Shown here: one piece after another, positions 11,173 through 19,536 of the stretch
Numbering within the stretch: the first letter of the stretch is position 1
Layout: the number at the start of each line of letters is the position of its first letter
Assembly (NCBI GenBank): GCA_943788755.1
Contig: CALSRM010000001.1
Coordinates: 496,001 to 560,000 of the forward strand
Length of the DNA stretch: 64,000 bases
DNA from: an uncultured Flavobacteriales bacterium
GTDB taxonomy: Bacteria; Bacteroidota; Bacteroidia; Flavobacteriales_D; Parvicellaceae
Reading direction: 5' to 3'
Position numbers and translations under genes: made by a program
Notes under the pieces: generated by a model
Told to the model about the DNA's origin: nothing
The model's input: only the letters and a program-made list of their open reading frames with translations
The model's database searches: none

Positions 11173-11526
11173 TTAAATTGGGATAAATTTAAAAGGAACT
11201 TCTAAAAGGATTTCTAATTCCTTCCCTCGATCTTTCATGATTGTGTTATCTTTTGGATATTTCCATAAAACACTACCCCTATTATTTTCTAATCTAGAGA
11301 GAATCTGAATAAATTGTTTAGCAGAAGAAGAATTGAAATAAGTAAGTTCAAATTCTACAGTTACTAAACAAGAGTGACTTAATAAATAGTTATCAATTTT
11401 ATTTTTTGTTTCCGCATAAAAGCCCAAGCTATCTTCCATCATAGAAATTCCAGCTATTCTAAGGTTTCCAGTTTCCTCATCAAAACTGACTGTTAATTGA
11501 TCAAAATTATCCATATCCATAGTCAC
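11173..11526 (-). CDS. SiaC family regulatory phosphoprotein (DUF1987)
   Basis: FDQLTVSFDEETGNLRIAGISMMEDSLGFY...VEFELTYFNSSSAKQFIQILSRLE...PFKF: family pattern including the F-N-[ST]-S-S phosphoacceptor-type segment. Confidence 0.85.
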   Translation of the reverse strand: MTMDMDNFDQLTVSFDEETGNLRIAGISMMEDSLGFYAETKNKIDNYLLSHSCLVTVEFELTYFNSSSAKQFIQILSRLENNRGSVLWKYPKDNTIMKDRGKELEILLEVPFKFIPI

Positions 11527-11529
11527 AAA

Positions 11530-12453
11530 TTAATTAATAATTGAAATAAATATACCTAGACTCAAATAACTTCCATTATCATATTTATGAATCTCATAAT
11601 CTATAACTGATTGATTATATCTCCTTACATCAATTAATCCAACGCCTGCACCTGGGTCATCACTGAGTGCATTCTTTTTGAGTGTTTGCAGATAAACCTG
11701 TTTAAGTTGATCCACTGAATAGTTGTTTAATTGGAGTAAATATTCTTCAGTATTTGAGATTTCATCTTCATTCAAATAATTTCCTGTTGAGATATAGTAT
11801 CCAGATTTTTCCTGACTTAAACTAAATACTCCTTCTATGAATTCATTTACACATCGACCATGTCTAGAAATATTTTGAATTAATTCTACTCCTGTATGGA
11901 ATATGTTAAAACTATTTAATTGATTGCTTTTAACATCATTCTGCGTATTGGCTTTTAAAATACTTAATAGCGAATGAATGTTATCTTTAGAAAAATCACC
12001 TTTAAAATAAAACAATATATTACTATCAATATTAGAATAGATATTTATGTTTTCATGAATATCTATGTTTTGCTCCTGTTTCAAAGGGACTCCTTTTTCA
12101 GCCGAAATATCAAGTTGATAGTTAAATTGATAAGCACTTTCTGCTAGTTCTTTAAAATTATGCTGAATTGAATTCCCAGATTTCCTAGCCATATCTATAA
12201 GACCCAAGCCAGCTCCTCCCTTTTCAGAAAGTTCTGTTGATTCCAGAATTTCCATATAAAGACTCTTTAATTCTTCAGAACTAAGTTTATTTATTTCTTT
12301 CAATTTAGAATTTAAAAAGCTATGGGCTTGCTGATTAATTTGGTTAGATGAATAAATGTGTAATCCGTCTGCTATACATCTAACACCAAAGCAATCTTTT
12401 GATTCTTCAACATCTTCTCCGTGCCTTACAATGTTTTGAAAAACCTCAATCAT
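11530..12453 (-). CDS. Tandem SiaB-like protein kinase (two DUF6272-type GHKL-like domains); true N-terminus probably extends to about 12618
   Basis: Two N-box/G-box pairs: MIEVFQNIVRHG...GGAGLGLIDMARKS and VELIQNISRHG...GAGVGLIDVRRYN. The frame is open upstream to 12630 with family-like sequence but no ATG/GTG/TTG. Confidence 0.8.
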   Translation of the reverse strand: MIEVFQNIVRHGEDVEESKDCFGVRCIADGLHIYSSNQINQQAHSFLNSKLKEINKLSSEELKSLYMEILESTELSEKGGAGLGLIDMARKSGNSIQHNFKELAESAYQFNYQLDISAEKGVPLKQEQNIDIHENINIYSNIDSNILFYFKGDFSKDNIHSLLSILKANTQNDVKSNQLNSFNIFHTGVELIQNISRHGRCVNEFIEGVFSLSQEKSGYYISTGNYLNEDEISNTEEYLLQLNNYSVDQLKQVYLQTLKKNALSDDPGAGVGLIDVRRYNQSVIDYEIHKYDNGSYLSLGIFISIIN

Positions 12454-12670
12454 AAGATATGAAAGCTTTTTTCTTAAGCGTTTATGACTACTATGATCGG
12501 CTAAGGAGATAATAGATTCAGAAAATGAATCATTAAAATCTGCTTTGTAATATAAACTTATTATGTCATCAGAAAGATGAGATTTTAGTTTGGATATGAG
12601 TTTTAGGTTGCTAATAATACGATTGTTTGTTTATCCCAATATACGAATTATTTTAAAATACAGTATTTTC

Positions 12671-15313
12671 TTAGTCGTTAAACACCAGCTCTCCTTTGGA
12701 TTCTTGTTCTTTAAATTTTTCTACCAATGCTAAAGCATCTGGAATAACATCGCTACATAGAATTATTAATGAACCTTTCACCGCATTTTTAACCGCGTAA
12801 GTAATTGCTTCATGTTCTGAAGGAATGATGATGGTTTTCTTATTTGGATCTTTCATTTTAATTCCGTCGTCCAACATTTTAATAATTTCTTCTTCGGTTT
12901 TACCTCGTAAGCGTTTGTCTTGTCTAATGATTATCTCGTCAAACATTTCCGCAGCAATACTTCCCATTTCATTATTATCTTCAAGACGTCTATCACCAAT
13001 TCCTGCAATAATCCCAACTTTTACAGTTGCATCTAATTGATCTACAAAGTCTTTTAGCGCAAGCATTCCAGCTGGGTTGTGGGCATAATCCAAAAGTATA
13101 TTAAAATCGTTGAACTTGAATAAGTTCAGACGACCTGGAGTTTGAGTAGAAGAGGGGATAAATGTTTCTAGCGCTGCTTTAATATCTTCATTGCTTATCC
13201 CTTGAACATGTGCAGCCAATGTAGCCCCTAAAACATTTTTAATCATAAATTTAGCTTTCCCTCCATAGGTTAACGGTATGTTTTCGGCTTTCATTAAACG
13301 CATTTTCCATTCGCCTCTGCAAATTGTTATAAAGCCATTTTCATAAATGGCTGTAATTCCGTTTAAGCGTTGCAAAGCTTTTATGCGAGGATTGTTTTCA
13401 TCCATGGAGAATAAGGCAACGTTGCAGTCTAAATTGCGACGCATATCATATACTAAATCGTCATCCGCATTTAAAATTGCATAGCCATCGGCCTTTACGG
13501 TTTCTGGAACAACAGCCTTCACTTTTGCTAGCTGCTCAATTGTATGAATTCCTTTCAAGCCTAGGTGATCCGCCTCAACGTTTGTGACCACCGCTACGTC
13601 ACATTTTTTAAAAGTCAGACCTGCCCTTAACAAGCCTCCGCGAGCACATTCCAAAACTGCAAAGTTTACTGTAGGGTCTCTTAATACGAATTCAGAGCTT
13701 GCTGGACCAGTGCAATCACCTGTCATTAATAGCCTGTTTTGAATATATACTCCATCGCTTGTAGTATAGCCAACACGGTATCCTCTCATTTTGGCAATAT
13801 GAGCAATCAAACGCGTTGTCGTTGTTTTTCCATTGGTTCCAGAAATTGCAACAATTGGGATACTACCCGTATCGCCTTTTTGAGGAAATAACTTCTCTAT
13901 TACAGGAGCGGCTACATTTCTTGGTAATCCCGTAGTTGGAGCCAAATGCATTCTAAAACCTGGACCTGCATTTACTTCGAGTACTGCACCCCCAGTTTCC
14001 GATAAAGGTTTTGAGATGTCGGTGGTGGCTATATCGATTCCACAGATATCTAAATCAATGATTTTTGAAATCCTTTCCGCCATACTTACATTCGCTGGAT
14101 GTATAATATCAGTGATATCTTCCGCAGTTCCACCAGTACTTAAATTTGCAGTGTCTTTGAGATTTAATTTTTCACCATTTGGAATAATAGATTCTAAAGT
14201 GTACCCAGCATCTTTTATAATCAATTCTGTTAACTCGTTAACCGTTATTTGAGTAAGTACATTTTCATGTCCATAGCCTCTTCTCGGATCTTTATTCACA
14301 TCATCAATTAGTTCTTGTATAGATGATTTTCCATTTCCGATAACATGTGCTGGTGTTCTTACAGCACCTGCTATTAATTTGTTATTTATCACAAGTAACC
14401 TGTAATCATCACCAACGATATATTTCTCAATAATAATAGCTCCACTTTTAGAACTATCTTTAGCATGACTAAAAGCCTCTAAGGCATCATCATAATTTTG
14501 AATATCCACTGTGATGCCTCTACCATGATTACCGTCTACCGGTTTTATCACCAATGGATAACCAACATATTCGCAAGATTCTTTTAGACTCCTTTCTCTT
14601 CTTATTATATCACCTTTTGGAACTTCTATTTCTGCTTGTTCAAGAAGGTACTTTGTGTCTTCTTTATCACATGCTAATTCTACACCAATACTACTTGTTT
14701 CACTGGTTACGGTAGCTTGAATTCGTTTTTGATTAGCTCCATATCCCAATTGTACCAGGGAGTATTTATTTAAGCGAATCCATGGGATTCCGCGAGATTC
14801 TGCTTCTGCTACAATCGAACCTGTGCTTGGCCCAAGGCGGTCTTCATCGCGCAATTCACGCATTGTTTGAATATCATCGGCTAGATCATAATCCTCTCCT
14901 GCAATTAAAGCCTCACAAATTTTAACCGCTGATTTTGCAGCAAATATGCCCACAGACTCTTCCATATAAGAAAAAACAACATTATAAACACCATATTCTC
15001 CATAGTCGCGAGTTCTTCCAAAGCCAGTATCCATGCCAGCTAAAGTTTGTGTTTCAAGGGCTATATGTTCTATTATATGTCCCATCCAAGTTCCTTTATC
15101 AACACGCATAAAAAATCCGCCTTCACATCCTTCAGAACATCTGTGAGAATACATTGAGGGAAACATGTTTTTTAATCGATCTGCAAAACCTGCAATTTTA
15201 TCTGATGGTTTTTCTTCCATCTCTTCAAGATCTAATACCATTACGATTAACTTGTGCCTTCTAACTGACCAATAATTTGGTCCTCTCATTGCATTAATTT
15301 CTCTAATTTTCAT
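12671..15313 (-). CDS. cphA: cyanophycin synthetase
   Basis: ATP-grasp N-terminal half plus Mur-ligase half (AISGTNGKTTTTRLIAHI; LECARGGLLRAGL; LLDYAHNPAG); 880 aa. Confidence 0.97.
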   Translation of the reverse strand: MKIREINAMRGPNYWSVRRHKLIVMVLDLEEMEEKPSDKIAGFADRLKNMFPSMYSHRCSEGCEGGFFMRVDKGTWMGHIIEHIALETQTLAGMDTGFGRTRDYGEYGVYNVVFSYMEESVGIFAAKSAVKICEALIAGEDYDLADDIQTMRELRDEDRLGPSTGSIVAEAESRGIPWIRLNKYSLVQLGYGANQKRIQATVTSETSSIGVELACDKEDTKYLLEQAEIEVPKGDIIRRERSLKESCEYVGYPLVIKPVDGNHGRGITVDIQNYDDALEAFSHAKDSSKSGAIIIEKYIVGDDYRLLVINNKLIAGAVRTPAHVIGNGKSSIQELIDDVNKDPRRGYGHENVLTQITVNELTELIIKDAGYTLESIIPNGEKLNLKDTANLSTGGTAEDITDIIHPANVSMAERISKIIDLDICGIDIATTDISKPLSETGGAVLEVNAGPGFRMHLAPTTGLPRNVAAPVIEKLFPQKGDTGSIPIVAISGTNGKTTTTRLIAHIAKMRGYRVGYTTSDGVYIQNRLLMTGDCTGPASSEFVLRDPTVNFAVLECARGGLLRAGLTFKKCDVAVVTNVEADHLGLKGIHTIEQLAKVKAVVPETVKADGYAILNADDDLVYDMRRNLDCNVALFSMDENNPRIKALQRLNGITAIYENGFITICRGEWKMRLMKAENIPLTYGGKAKFMIKNVLGATLAAHVQGISNEDIKAALETFIPSSTQTPGRLNLFKFNDFNILLDYAHNPAGMLALKDFVDQLDATVKVGIIAGIGDRRLEDNNEMGSIAAEMFDEIIIRQDKRLRGKTEEEIIKMLDDGIKMKDPNKKTIIIPSEHEAITYAVKNAVKGSLIILCSDVIPDALALVEKFKEQESKGELVFND

Positions 15314-15396
15314 ATTTGGTTATTTGGTTATTTGTTGATAGATTATAAATATATGCATTTTAAAAGACGAAAAATAGTTTATTTTTGTCTTTTAAA

Positions 15397-16269
15397 ATGA
15401 AATTTATGCAACAAGTGAAAGGAATATTAATTCCGATAGGAGGAAACGAAGACAAAGGGATTGCAGAAAACGAAATATACCCGCTTGAGTTTATTGATGA
15501 TGGAATATTGTATCATGTTGTAAAAGAGGCAGGAGGAGTTAAAGCAAGTATTGTAATTATACCCACTGCGTCAAGTATTCCGGCTGAAGTTGGAGAGAGT
15601 TATTTAGAAGCATTTACTACTTTAGGGTGTGAAAATATTTCTGTTCTTGATATAAGAAGTAAGAAAGATTCTGAAAAAAAATCTTCAATTGAGTTAATTA
15701 AAAATGCAGATTGTGTAATGTTCTCTGGCGGAAATCAATCCAACATCACAAATAAAATTGGTGGAACAACAATTCATAATATTTTAGCAGATCGATACAA
15801 AAACGAAGAAGGTTTTGTAATTGCCGGTACAAGTGCTGGAGCAATGGCTATGGCTAATGAAATGATTGCTGGCGGCAGCGCTTCTGAAGCATTTTTTAAA
15901 GGCGCTGTTACTATGTACAAAGGATTGGGCTTAATCCCTGAGTTGATTATTGATACGCATTTTATTAAACGTGGCCGTTTTGGAAGACAAGCTGAAGCTG
16001 TGGCGAAATTTCCAAATTTAATTGGAATCGGATTGGCAGAGGACACAGGTATGATTATTAAAAACGGAAAAGATTGTACCGTAATTGGTTCTGGAATGGC
16101 AATTATTTTTGATGGAACTGCATTAACGCATAATAACGAGAAGATCCTTGACGAGGGAGTACCAATGACAATAGCAAATCTAAAAGTTCATGTCTTATCA
16201 AATAGTGATCAGTTTGATCTCAAGAATAGAACTGTTAACGTATTACCAATAGAAGCACCGTTTATTTAG
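15397..16269 (+). CDS. cphB: cyanophycinase (S51 peptidase family)
   Basis: GTSAGAMAMANEMIAGG nucleophile motif, VMFSGGNQSNI; divergent from cphA. ATG at 15397 preferred over the TTG at 15385. Confidence 0.93.
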   Translation: MKFMQQVKGILIPIGGNEDKGIAENEIYPLEFIDDGILYHVVKEAGGVKASIVIIPTASSIPAEVGESYLEAFTTLGCENISVLDIRSKKDSEKKSSIELIKNADCVMFSGGNQSNITNKIGGTTIHNILADRYKNEEGFVIAGTSAGAMAMANEMIAGGSASEAFFKGAVTMYKGLGLIPELIIDTHFIKRGRFGRQAEAVAKFPNLIGIGLAEDTGMIIKNGKDCTVIGSGMAIIFDGTALTHNNEKILDEGVPMTIANLKVHVLSNSDQFDLKNRTVNVLPIEAPFI

Positions 16270-16296
16270 TTCTCGAAATTCTACTGAACTTACACA

Positions 16297-17226
16297 CTAT
16301 TTATATATAGAAATTTCTTCTTTCCCGTTTGATGATTTAGTGGCTCTGTACATTCCTTCTGTATTAAAAGGCATAGCAACATTTCCTTTGGCATCAACTG
16401 CAATTAAACCGCCATCACCCCCAATTTCTAGAATTCTTTTATGAATTACTTCGTTAGCAGCTTCTAATAACGACATTTCTTTGTGTTCAATTAAACCAGC
16501 TACATCATAAGCAACAACGCCCCTTATAAAAAATTCACCACTACCAGTGCAGGAAATAGCACATGTTTTATTATTGGCATAATTTCCAGCTCCAATCACA
16601 GGACTGTCTCCAATTCTTCCAAAGCGCTTATTTGTCATTCCGCCTGTAGAAGTTGCTGCGGCAATATTGCCATCTGCATCACAAGCAACTGCACCAACTG
16701 TTCCAAATTTACTGTCTTTTTTCTTGGAATGATCTAGCTGAAAACTATCTGTATCCTTTATTTCTAACCATTGCTTATGACGGAAATCATCATAAAAATA
16801 AGATGCGGGTTCAATGGCGAAATTATTCATTTTAGCAAATTGAATTGCTCCTTCTCCAGCTAAAAACACATGCTCACTCTTTTCCATAACATCATATGCT
16901 AATGAAATAGGATTTTTGATTCCAGAAATTAAACTAACAGCACCTGCATTTAAGTTCTTTCCATTCATAATAGAAGCATCCATTTCATGGGTTTCATCCG
17001 CAGTAAAAACCGCACCTTTACCCGCATTAAACAAATGTGAATCTTCCAAAACAACAACCGCTTTTTCTACGGCATCAACAGAAGTTCCTCCGCTTTCTAA
17101 AACTGAATATCCCTTGTCAAGCGCTTCTTTTAAAGCTGCTTTATATTGCTTCTCTAATTCAGTGGTCATCATTCCTTTTACCAAGGTTCCTGCTCCTCCA
17201 TGAATGGCAATTGAAAAAGTATTCAT
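16297..17226 (-). CDS. isoaspartyl peptidase/L-asparaginase (Ntn hydrolase, plant-type)
   Basis: SIAIHGGAGTL..., autoprocessing-site context KFGTVGAVACDADGNIAAATSTGGM. Confidence 0.95.
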   Translation of the reverse strand: MNTFSIAIHGGAGTLVKGMMTTELEKQYKAALKEALDKGYSVLESGGTSVDAVEKAVVVLEDSHLFNAGKGAVFTADETHEMDASIMNGKNLNAGAVSLISGIKNPISLAYDVMEKSEHVFLAGEGAIQFAKMNNFAIEPASYFYDDFRHKQWLEIKDTDSFQLDHSKKKDSKFGTVGAVACDADGNIAAATSTGGMTNKRFGRIGDSPVIGAGNYANNKTCAISCTGSGEFFIRGVVAYDVAGLIEHKEMSLLEAANEVIHKRILEIGGDGGLIAVDAKGNVAMPFNTEGMYRATKSSNGKEEISIYK

Positions 17227-17531
17227 CTATTAAGTTTTTTTCAAAAATACACTATAATTAAATTATCAGGTTCTGGTAATTGAAAATATTTGATCCTTAT
17301 TTTACCTTATCACTAAGGTCACTATGATATAGAAATATGCTTTTTTTTTACTTCAACGGTAGTTTTTAGCAGTTTACAAACACCGTTTTGTCTAATGGAA
17401 TATAGTTACTTTCTTTTGAAATTTATAGCTATATTTACTGTATCAAAAACATTATCTACATAATACTATTTCTAATCTCTTTTCAAGGGTTTTCCCAGTT
17501 CACGAATGAACAACAGCAGCAGGTTGATAGT

Positions 17532-19445
17532 TTGAACAAAATAATAGCTGATCCTAAAAGCCACGATACAACGGTAGTTTTAACTTATTTTGAAATAATC
17601 AATTTTTACTATTTAAGCGATCCTGACACTGCTATAATAATCTGTAAGAAAGCAGAGAAGATAAGTGAGAAATTGAACTATCTCTTTGGTAAGTCTGAAA
17701 GTTATGCTTGGTTGGGTTATCTAAATCAAGGAAAAGGGAATATCAAATTATCTCTCAAGTATAGTAATAAAAGTTTGATAAATTTTAAAGAAATTGGAGA
17801 TAAAAAAGCAATATCAACAGCTCTTAGCAACATTGGATATATTTATAAAGAACAAGGAATACTAGAAGAAGCCCTAGATTATTACAATCGCAGTATTAAA
17901 ATAAAAAAAGAAGTAGGAGATAAAATAGGAATAGCTTCGGCGCTGAGTAATATTGGAGATATATACGAAAAGCAAGGAAAAACAAAAGAGTCCTTAGATT
18001 ATCATCATCGCAGTCTTAGAATAGATGAAGAACTCGGTGATAAAAAAGGAATAGCTACCTCTCTAACTAGAATAGGAATAATATACTATAATCAAGGCAA
18101 GATAATAGATGCTTTTGATTATTATAACCGGAGCCTTACTATTCAAATAGAGATAGGAGACAAGAAAGGAATAGCAATCTCCCTTAACAACATCGGAATT
18201 ATTCACAATGATCAAGGCGAGTTAATGGAAGCCATAGAATATGGCCAAAAAAGTTTAACCATTTCAGAAGAAATAGGTTTTCCAGATAATATAAGTCAAG
18301 CGTCAAGCTTATTAAGTGAAGTTTATCAAAAACAAGGTAAAGGAATGAAAGCCCTTGAAATGTACAAACTTTATATTCAAATGCATGATAGTATTTACAA
18401 TGAAGATATTATAAAAGCAGCGAAACAGCAAGAATATAAGTATGCGTATGAAAAACAAAAAGCTATTGATAATGCAGAGTATGACAAACAAATAGCTATA
18501 GAAAAAGAAGAAAAAGAGAAACAGCAAATCCTAGTAGTAGCAATTGCAGTCGGATTAGGATTGGTTATTTTTTTCTTAATAATTGTATTTAATAAGTTAA
18601 AGGCAACAAGAAAACAAAAAGCTTTAATTGAACAACAGAAAGCAGAAGTAGAACAACAGAAAGAAGTTGTAGAATTGGCACACTATGAGTTAGAAGAAAA
18701 GAATCAAGAAATATTGGATTCTATACTTTATGCTAAACGTATTCAATCCGCCATATTACCTCAACTGAAAGTGGTAAAACAATACTTAAAGGAAAGCTTT
18801 ATATTATACAAGCCAAAAGACGTTGTAGCAGGAGATTTTTATTGGATGGAACAGAAGAATGGTAAAGTATTGTTTGCAGCCGCAGATTGCACAGGACATG
18901 GTGTACCTGGAGCTATGGTCTCAGTAGTTTGTAATAACGGACTAAACAGAAGTGTGAGGGAACATGGTTTAACAATTCCTGGGAAAATATTAGATAAAAC
19001 CCGTGAAATAGTTGTAAAAGAATTTAAGAAATCAGAAGAAGATGTAAAAGATGGTATGGACATCGCTTTATGCAGTATTAAAGGTATGAAACTACAATAC
19101 GCCGGAGCTTATAATCCGTTATGGATCATAAGAAATGGTGATATTATTGAAACCAAAGCAAATAAACAGCCTATCGGTCAGTTTGATAATCCTGAACCCT
19201 ATACAACACATAGTTTTGATTTAGAAAAAGGAGATGCTATTTACATCTTCTCAGATGGCTATGTAGATCAGTTTGGTGGTGAAAGGGGCAAGAAATTCAA
19301 AGCTAAAGCCTTTAGAGAATTGCTGCTAAGCATTCAGGATAAACCTATGGAAGAACAAAAGAAAACCATTGATGAAACCTTTGAAACTTGGAAAGGTGAC
19401 TTAGAGCAAATTGATGATGTTTGTGTTATTGGGGTTAAAGTTTAA
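17532..19445 (+). CDS. TPR - transmembrane - coiled coil - SpoIIE/PP2C-type serine phosphatase; N-terminus likely from about 17442
   Basis: TPR repeats (KGIATSLTRIGIIYYNQGK..), TM (VVAIAVGLGLVIFFLIIVF), KDVVAGDFYWMEQ...AAADCTGHGVPGAMVS SpoIIE phosphatase motifs. In-frame signal-peptide-like IKNIIYIILFLISFQGFSQ upstream of the called TTG. Confidence 0.88.
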   Translation: MNKIIADPKSHDTTVVLTYFEIINFYYLSDPDTAIIICKKAEKISEKLNYLFGKSESYAWLGYLNQGKGNIKLSLKYSNKSLINFKEIGDKKAISTALSNIGYIYKEQGILEEALDYYNRSIKIKKEVGDKIGIASALSNIGDIYEKQGKTKESLDYHHRSLRIDEELGDKKGIATSLTRIGIIYYNQGKIIDAFDYYNRSLTIQIEIGDKKGIAISLNNIGIIHNDQGELMEAIEYGQKSLTISEEIGFPDNISQASSLLSEVYQKQGKGMKALEMYKLYIQMHDSIYNEDIIKAAKQQEYKYAYEKQKAIDNAEYDKQIAIEKEEKEKQQILVVAIAVGLGLVIFFLIIVFNKLKATRKQKALIEQQKAEVEQQKEVVELAHYELEEKNQEILDSILYAKRIQSAILPQLKVVKQYLKESFILYKPKDVVAGDFYWMEQKNGKVLFAAADCTGHGVPGAMVSVVCNNGLNRSVREHGLTIPGKILDKTREIVVKEFKKSEEDVKDGMDIALCSIKGMKLQYAGAYNPLWIIRNGDIIETKANKQPIGQFDNPEPYTTHSFDLEKGDAIYIFSDGYVDQFGGERGKKFKAKAFRELLLSIQDKPMEEQKKTIDETFETWKGDLEQIDDVCVIGVKV

Positions 19446-19536
19446 GATTGCCCAATAAATTTAGAAGTATATAATCTACAATCATAGCCTCTTACTCTTA
19501 AACATAGAGGTGAAATAGAATTATTACATTAGCAAC

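Noticed and set aside
18312-18527. Phe-rich minus ORF resembling a membrane peptide
   Set aside because: Antisense of Lys/Glu-rich coiled coil in the SpoIIE gene.
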